Shown: positions 58,294 through 64,000 of the stretch, piece after piece
Layout of the letters: every line of letters begins with the position of its first letter
How positions within the stretch are numbered: the stretch's first letter is position 1
Assembly (NCBI GenBank): GCA_032622095.1
Contig: CP136066.1
Coordinates: 47,030,911-47,094,910, forward strand
Length of the DNA stretch: 64,000 bases
Origin: Siphonodentalium dalli
Lineage: Eukaryota; Mollusca; Scaphopoda; Gadilida; Siphonodentaliidae
Reading direction: 5' to 3'
Program-made: the position numbers and the translations under genes
Notes under the pieces: model-generated
What the model saw: only the letters and a program-made list of their open reading frames with translations
Told to the model about the DNA's origin: nothing
Databases searched by the model: none

Positions 58294-59659
58294 AGACATC
58301 AAGTTTCCGGGTCATTATCCAGATGCAGTTCACCCCCCCCCCCCCTATATATTGCAGAGTTTGGAGTTTGGGTTTGGGAAGATCCCCCCGGGAAGATTTG
58401 AAAGGGCTGTAAGCCCTCTCCTACAACCCACGGTTGAGTGATATAGTGCCGCTGAAGAGCGTTTGTTGAGTTTGGTTGTGAGTGTTTTCTAGTCATTTGA
58501 TGCTTGCTTGTGGAGTATGGGTTACATGCCACCCTGGCAGGAAGCAAAGCCCCCCCCCCCCATCCAAAAGCGGACCAGCGAGAAGACTTACCTTGGTTGT
58601 AATACGAGTTCTGTGTGTTTAACTTAGTTGATATCTTTTTGTTTAGTGGTTTGTTGTAAACTAGTGTCCAAGTTGGTGCATGCTTGAACTCCGTTGCCTT
58701 AGTCTGTTATATTCAGGGCTTATACTACGGGCTCAACTCTAGGAAGGGTGTGCAATGCCGGCCGGTTGACTTAAGGTCGGTCGGGGCTCCCCAACTCTCG
58801 GTGGTGCAATGCCCGCCTTACACTCCTGTGTGAGTCTCAGAGCCCGTTGGTGATATGTCTCTGAGGATTGGGTACCGACTGTTGTTGCTAGTATTGTGTC
58901 TTCGTGTGTGTACGGGTGTGGTTGAGAACATGTGTTTAAGTTTGTATATGTGGTAGTAAGTCAGTTGAGGGAGATTATATTGATAGCTTATACTGCGACC
59001 ACACAGGCAAACAACTAACAACGCGTAAATGCAGGCTCGGAATATTCTTGTGCCAGCCTGTACACATTGTATTTGGTGTGCGGGGTAATACTATAAGTTT
59101 TATATTAAAGAGTTAGCAGGTTAGTCATTTTGAAAGAGATAAAAAAAATTACTCAATGGCTTATAATACGGCCACCAAAAGGGTATCTATGCCGCCCGAG
59201 GACATTCATCAGCGCCCAAGGAGCCATCTAGGCCGGAGCCCGCTACCCTACGTTTAATATTATGTTAGTCTTGTTAGACGGTCGATATTGTGGATGTTGC
59301 ATACATGGGTTAGTACATACCCAATAGGTTGTTTAAGCTGAGTATTACCAGTGGGTTTTATTTAGGGCTTGCTTTACTGCAGAGAGGGCGTGGCCAATTC
59401 ACTGTGATATCCTGTCGATGAGCAGTACGTCTCATCGAGCCCTGTTGAAACATAATTCATAATTACATGTCTTCCTGGTGGGGCTGACTCGATAATGTGA
59501 TGTCTACTTGTATACTTACTTTCCTTTTGATTGAACTGTGTTAGTAACTTGATCGACCTAGCGTTTTATGAGTTTTGTGAGATAAGTCTATTTGTTTATG
59601 TTGATTGGGAAGTGTTCGTTGAATTGGGGGGGAGTGATGGCATGACCATATTGAGGGGT
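58294..59659. other. non-coding DNA downstream of the Jockey-like LINE
   Basis: G/T-rich on the plus strand, with poly-C runs near 58330 and 58550. Part of it is probably the 3' untranslated region of the minus-strand LINE, but its boundary is not visible: no poly-A tail or target duplication was found. Confidence 0.4.
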
Positions 59660-62430
59660 TTATTCCGGTGAGTCAGAACCAACTTCGCCTCGCCGGCCAG
59701 CTGCTTTTGTTTTGTCTTTGGTGAGTAATGTTTTCCTAAGTTCTAGTTCGTCGACTAAAGTACTGCCTTGTAGTCTTATAAGACTGTTTGCGGCTAGTAC
59801 TTGTAATCTGACGCGGATAGTTGGTATATCGGCTGTATCATGTAACGTTCTGATGGGGGTACGTATGTTTTCCTGAAGGGCCATTCTTAATGTTTTATTC
59901 TGTATAATTTGGAGTTTGTTGAGTGTGGATTTTGGAAGATCGGCTATTATTATGGCCCCATATTCCATAATTGGTCGTATAAATTGCTTATAAAGTTTAA
60001 TCAGGGTTTCTGGATTGAGTCCCCATGAGGTGCCCCTGAGCATCCTTAATAGCCCAATTCTTTGGGAGGCCCTGGTCGAAATGTTTTTAATATGGGGGTG
60101 AAAAGATAATCTGTTGTCGAGGGTTATGCCTAATAGAGTTGCTTCCTGGGTTTGTTCGAAAGTTTCCCCAAAGATGGATAAATTTAGTTTGCTTTTAGTA
60201 TGTTTTCTAATAAATACATTAACTGAGTTTTTTTGGCGTTGAGTTTGATGCGCCATTTGGAACACCATATTTCCAGGTCATTAAGTTGTTTTTGTAATCT
60301 TAATTCCAACGTTTTGGGGTTCCCCCCGGTGGTCCAAAGGCCCAGATCGTCGGCAAATTGTGATATTTGTATGTTATGAAGTGGATTGTGGGGGATGTCA
60401 TTGACGTATATTAGGAAAAGTAGCGGGCTTAGGATCGACCCTTGAGGAGTACCTGCTTTGAGGTCAACATTGTCTGAGATTTCGTCACCCACCCTAACTT
60501 TGATAGATCTTTGCATGAGAAATGATGATATGAGTCGTAACATTTTGGTGGGTATGTCGGTTGTTGTTTTTAGTTTGTAGCGAAGGCCATGGTGCCACAC
60601 GGAGTCAAATGCCTTTTCTACATCCAAGAAAATGGCGGCCCCCTCCCAATCACGACCCAATGCTGTGCGCATATCTTCAACTATTCTGTAGATGTGTTCG
60701 GTTCCATCTTTGCCTTTACGATATGCACGTTGAAATTTATTTTAAAAGTTTTTGTTCTCTAAGTAGGATAACAATCTAGTGCTGATGATTCTTTCGAAAG
60801 GTTTACCCATACACTGAAGTAGGCTGATTGGTCTAAAGTTGGTAGCTATTTTGTGATCTTTGCCCGGTTTTGGAATCATCACCCCAATAGCGGATTTCCA
60901 GGATTTAGGGAAGTATCCGTGCTGTAGACATTTGTTATATATTAGTTCTAACCTATCGAACAGTGATTTGGGGCCTTGTTTGATTATGCCTAAGGTTAAT
61001 TCGTCATCCCCTGGGGCTTTGTTTGGTTTCGCACGCTTGAGGCAGTCTTGAATTTCTAGGGAGGAGATGGTAGTTGCCAGTATATGCTTGTCATCTGCCT
61101 CTGGTATGGGGTATTTTAAGGAACCGTAAGTTTGTTTATATTGTCTTACATGTTCAATTACTTTTTTCCTGAATTTCCCATCAAATTGATTCCCCTGGTG
61201 GGTTTTGTGGATGTTTTGTAATGACGTCGCAAAATTTTTGGCTTTGTCTTTGTTGTTTGTGAATGATTCGTCGGCCTCGTTTTTGAGCGGTTTGTCGTTA
61301 TTATTGGAGGTGGCTTGGCTAGTTAGAATTTTGAATGTTTTCCAGAATTTCCCATCTAGTTGTCTTTCCCCAAGTTCGGTGGTAACCCTTTCCCAAGATT
61401 CCCTTTTTTCCCGTTTAACTGCTTTATTTACTTGTCTGGTTAGGTTATTATACATGGTTCTGTACTCTGTGTCTTTGGGGTGCTTTTGCATTAATCTGCA
61501 TGTTTTGCGTTTAAGGTGAATTAAATCTAATGTTTCCCTTGATACCCTCCAAGTATTTTGCTTAATTTTCTTTTTTGGGCATGCTGTGTCAATGGCATCC
61601 TTAATAATATAAGATATTGTTTTGGCTGCCATCTCAATGTCATTTGGAGATTTAATTTCTGTCTTGTCGATGTTTGCGTTGATTAATTCCCTAAATTTGT
61701 CCCAATTTGCATTTCTGAGGTTTCTTTTGAGAATAACTTTATTGTGTTGTGGTTTAGCATTTGTTATATATAGTTCGACTGGGTAGTGGTCACTCCCTAT
61801 ATCAAATCCTATTTTGCATTTATGTATGGTTTTTGCAATTGATGGCGTGGCAAAAGCATAATCTAATATATCCCAGGATCTGGTCGCTATGTTATGGTGG
61901 GTCGCGATGCCTTTGTTATTGAGTAACACTAGTTCTCGGTCTTCGGTTATGTTGAAAAGGGCGTCCCCGTATGGATTGGTTTTGCTGCATTTATACACAA
62001 TGTGTTTGGCGTTAAGGTCTCCCAAAAAGATACAATGTTTGAATTTATTGGTGAAAAATTTGAATGTTGAGAGTTGAGGGGGGGTTTTGCTAGGGGGTAC
62101 GTATAGTGAAACTATAGCTGTTTTCCTATTACTGATTGTAGTTTCGATTGCGATGACTTCGTCCGTAAGTTCTGATGTGTTGATAATGGTGTAATTATGT
62201 GGTGCCTTACTAGAATTGCGACCCACCCCCGCGGAAGATCTGTCTTTCCTATGTGTATTAAAGCCTGGGAATGAAAATTTAGTGTCCTTACCTAGTTTGG
62301 TTTCGTTAACTGTGAGTATGTCTATTTTATTTTCTTCTGCATATTCGACTAGTTCCTGTTTGCGGGCCCTGATGCTGTTGGCGTTGATGTGTGCTATATT
62401 AAGGTTGCTCTGTGCCGCGTATGGAGGATA
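59660..62430 (-). pseudogene. Jockey-clade LINE ORF2 (endonuclease + reverse transcriptase), broken
   Basis: Replication protein of a non-LTR retrotransposon. The frame is open from about 62430 without any ATG: AHINANSIRARKQEL and TVNETKLG give the endonuclease Asn and Glu. GDLNAKHIVYK, DILDYAFATPS and SDHYPVELY follow. The reverse transcriptase has FRPISLLQCMGKPFERI, FLDVEKAFDSVWHHGL, GTPQGSILSPLLF and the catalytic FADD. It is broken by an in-frame TAA at 60742-60744 and by a 1-nt slip near 60230 in an A-run. The last frame ends at 59660 without an RNase H domain, which favours Jockey over the I clade. Confidence 0.92.
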
Positions 62431-62471
62431 ATAGGTTGTAGAGGTTAATTGACACGTTCGTGTTTCACTGT

Positions 62472-64000
62472 CTACTTACTTTGCTTATCTATGTTCTTGT
62501 CGTGAAATTGCATTATGCTTGTTGTTATGTTTGTTTTATAATATTTGTTTACATTGTTTTGAATTGTATGCATTATTTTACTGTCTGCTTGGTCGGCGTT
62601 CTGGTACCTTAGTTTGTGGGATTCAAAAAGGCATGCATATAGCGTATTGGCCAATCTAAGTGCGTCTGACGTTTCGGCTGGTTTTTGTGTGATCGTTGCG
62701 TATGATAATTTTTTGTACTCTGCTTGTTTAACTGCCTCTATATATCTGGGGCACCCCTTGTATGTGGTTGGATGGTTCCCATCACAATTGGCGCATTTAG
62801 CTTCGTGTTCTATAATTGGACATTCTTTATGGTCGTGAGGGCCCGCGCACCGTTTGCAAGTTTCGAATTCGTTGTCGCAAAATTTAGCTGTGTTGTGGAA
62901 TGATTGGCACTTGAAACATTGAGTTACGTGGGCCTGTGGTTTATAGTCTAGGACTAGAGACTTGGATTTGTTGCTGCCCAGACGAACCCCCTTCAGAAGT
63001 TTGTCTTTTGCTTGTTTCGTAGGGCATCTGACTTTAATTTTGAAAGTAGGTTGGTCACCGTGTTTTGATGATATCAGTCGTTTAGCTTCGAATTCAGAGC
63101 CGATCTCTTTGATTATTTCCCCCTCTGTTATACTAGTGTGGACCCCGCATATGACCACGAAAAGGTTCTCATTGAGTGGAGTAAATTGTCCCTTAGTTGG
63201 CCGGAATTTTGTGTTCGATAGTTTTAGCGCATTGATTTCCAAATGGGCCTTTGTTATGAGAAAGAGGCGAGTTTCTTCGTTAGAAGGGTATACTAGTAGA
63301 TTAGATCGTTTGGTTTTCTGCGTTTTAATAGGGTACTTTGACCCTAGAATACCGTGGAGTTCCCATGGGTTGTTGAGCATATTTTGAGTTGGGTTATCTA
63401 CAAAAAGGGTGGCTGGTCGTTTGTTGTTGTTTTGCGCGTTGTTTGTAGTGGCTGGTTTGGCTGTTTGTTTTTTGGGTTGGGGTCGGATGAGGTATGGAAC
63501 GGTTTAGTCTACGTTTGCACTCCCTTGGTGTTGATGACGAAGAGCTAGATGGGCTCGGCGTTTCCCTATTGCGTTTCTTTTTGTTTGTGACTACCTCAAA
63601 CCCCTCACTTTTGTTTGTGAATATCTCAAACCCCTCTTCATCGGATGGCATGTTTGTATCTTTGGGGGGGTGTTGAGGGGGGTGACTAGATCCTCTGTGT
63701 GAGAGAACCGTGCAATATCCGAGATGTCAAGATCGTCATTTCTATGTATGTCGGTTTTAACTAGGATTGCTGGTTTGAACTTGTCGGCGGTTGATGTTTT
63801 TTCCGAGGAGGTAGGTGGTTTGGCGGGTGAGTTTGTTGTTGTTTGCTGGGTGCAGAGGTTTTGGCTGTAGCTGTGGGTTTCGGAGGTTTTGAAGATGTTG
63901 GGTGGTTTGCTGCTATGGTGATTTTAGTGGTTTTGGATTTGTTTGTTTTGGTCTTAGATGTTTGTGGTTTGCATGATAGTTCGATCAATCGTTGTGTTAA
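62472..64000 (-). pseudogene. Jockey-like LINE ORF1 (gag-like, zinc knuckles), frameshifted and running off the window
   Basis: Nucleic-acid-binding protein of the same LINE. The main frame (62472-63380) has an RRM-like/PRE domain region (FVVICGVHTSITEGEI...RCPTKQAKD). Three Cys/His knuckles follow: CFKCQSFHNTAKFC, CKRCAGPHDHKEC and CANCDGNHPTTYKGC. Upstream, a Ser-rich basic segment (63394-63651) and a Lys/Thr/Pro-rich segment (63761-63988) are in two other frames. At least two indels therefore break the N-terminal half, and the true start lies beyond the window. Its stop overlaps the open ORF2 frame. Confidence 0.85.

Overview
The window is a stretch of an invertebrate animal genome: AT-rich, with no operon-like gene packing, full of transposons and very poor in host genes. 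A mollusc, most likely a bivalve, is the best guess. The reasons are an intronless Mab-21/cGAS-like gene (a family greatly expanded in bivalves), CR1/L2-type and Jockey-type LINEs, abundant Helitrons, and many TIR/MITE families. The species cannot be named from the sequence alone.

Layout. Positions 1-3917 and 13368-13970 together are a diverged direct paralogue of about 47597-54080, a segmental duplication whose two copies now lie near opposite ends of the window. The left copy is interrupted by a 9.45-kb insertion (3918-13367) with an 11-bp target-site duplication. This insertion holds about 3.8 kb of degenerate tandem repeats followed by a decayed CR1/L2-like LINE. The right copy is interrupted by a 1.5-kb foldback transposon (51097-52641). 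Both copies contain a 39-bp minisatellite. From 13.4 to 17.4 kb there are ~170-bp repeats split by a foldback element. From 17.4 to 29.3 kb lies a 1.34-kb tandem array. Composite Helitron arrays are inserted in it twice at exactly the same A|T position; they have TC 5' ends and hairpin-plus-CTAG 3' ends, head-to-tail junctions, and many nuclear-receptor-type AGGTCA half-sites. From 29 to 45 kb is gene-free DNA with TTAA-flanked MITEs, a textbook hAT-type element with a perfect 8-bp TSD (35941-37120), short tandem duplications and a probable tRNA-derived SINE head.

The only intact host-like gene is a 669-codon Mab-21/cGAS-like nucleotidyltransferase on the minus strand (45238-47247), with its active-site Asp triad present. 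From 54 to 64 kb come palindromic elements, a broken SGNH-hydrolase-like reading frame, nested TTAA elements, and a minus-strand Jockey-clade LINE with gag zinc knuckles, endonuclease and reverse transcriptase. That LINE runs off the right edge and carries several disabling lesions.

No tRNA, rRNA or CRISPR locus was recognised. The genes do not form a pathway. The window mostly records nested transposition, with one candidate innate-immune sensor gene embedded in it.
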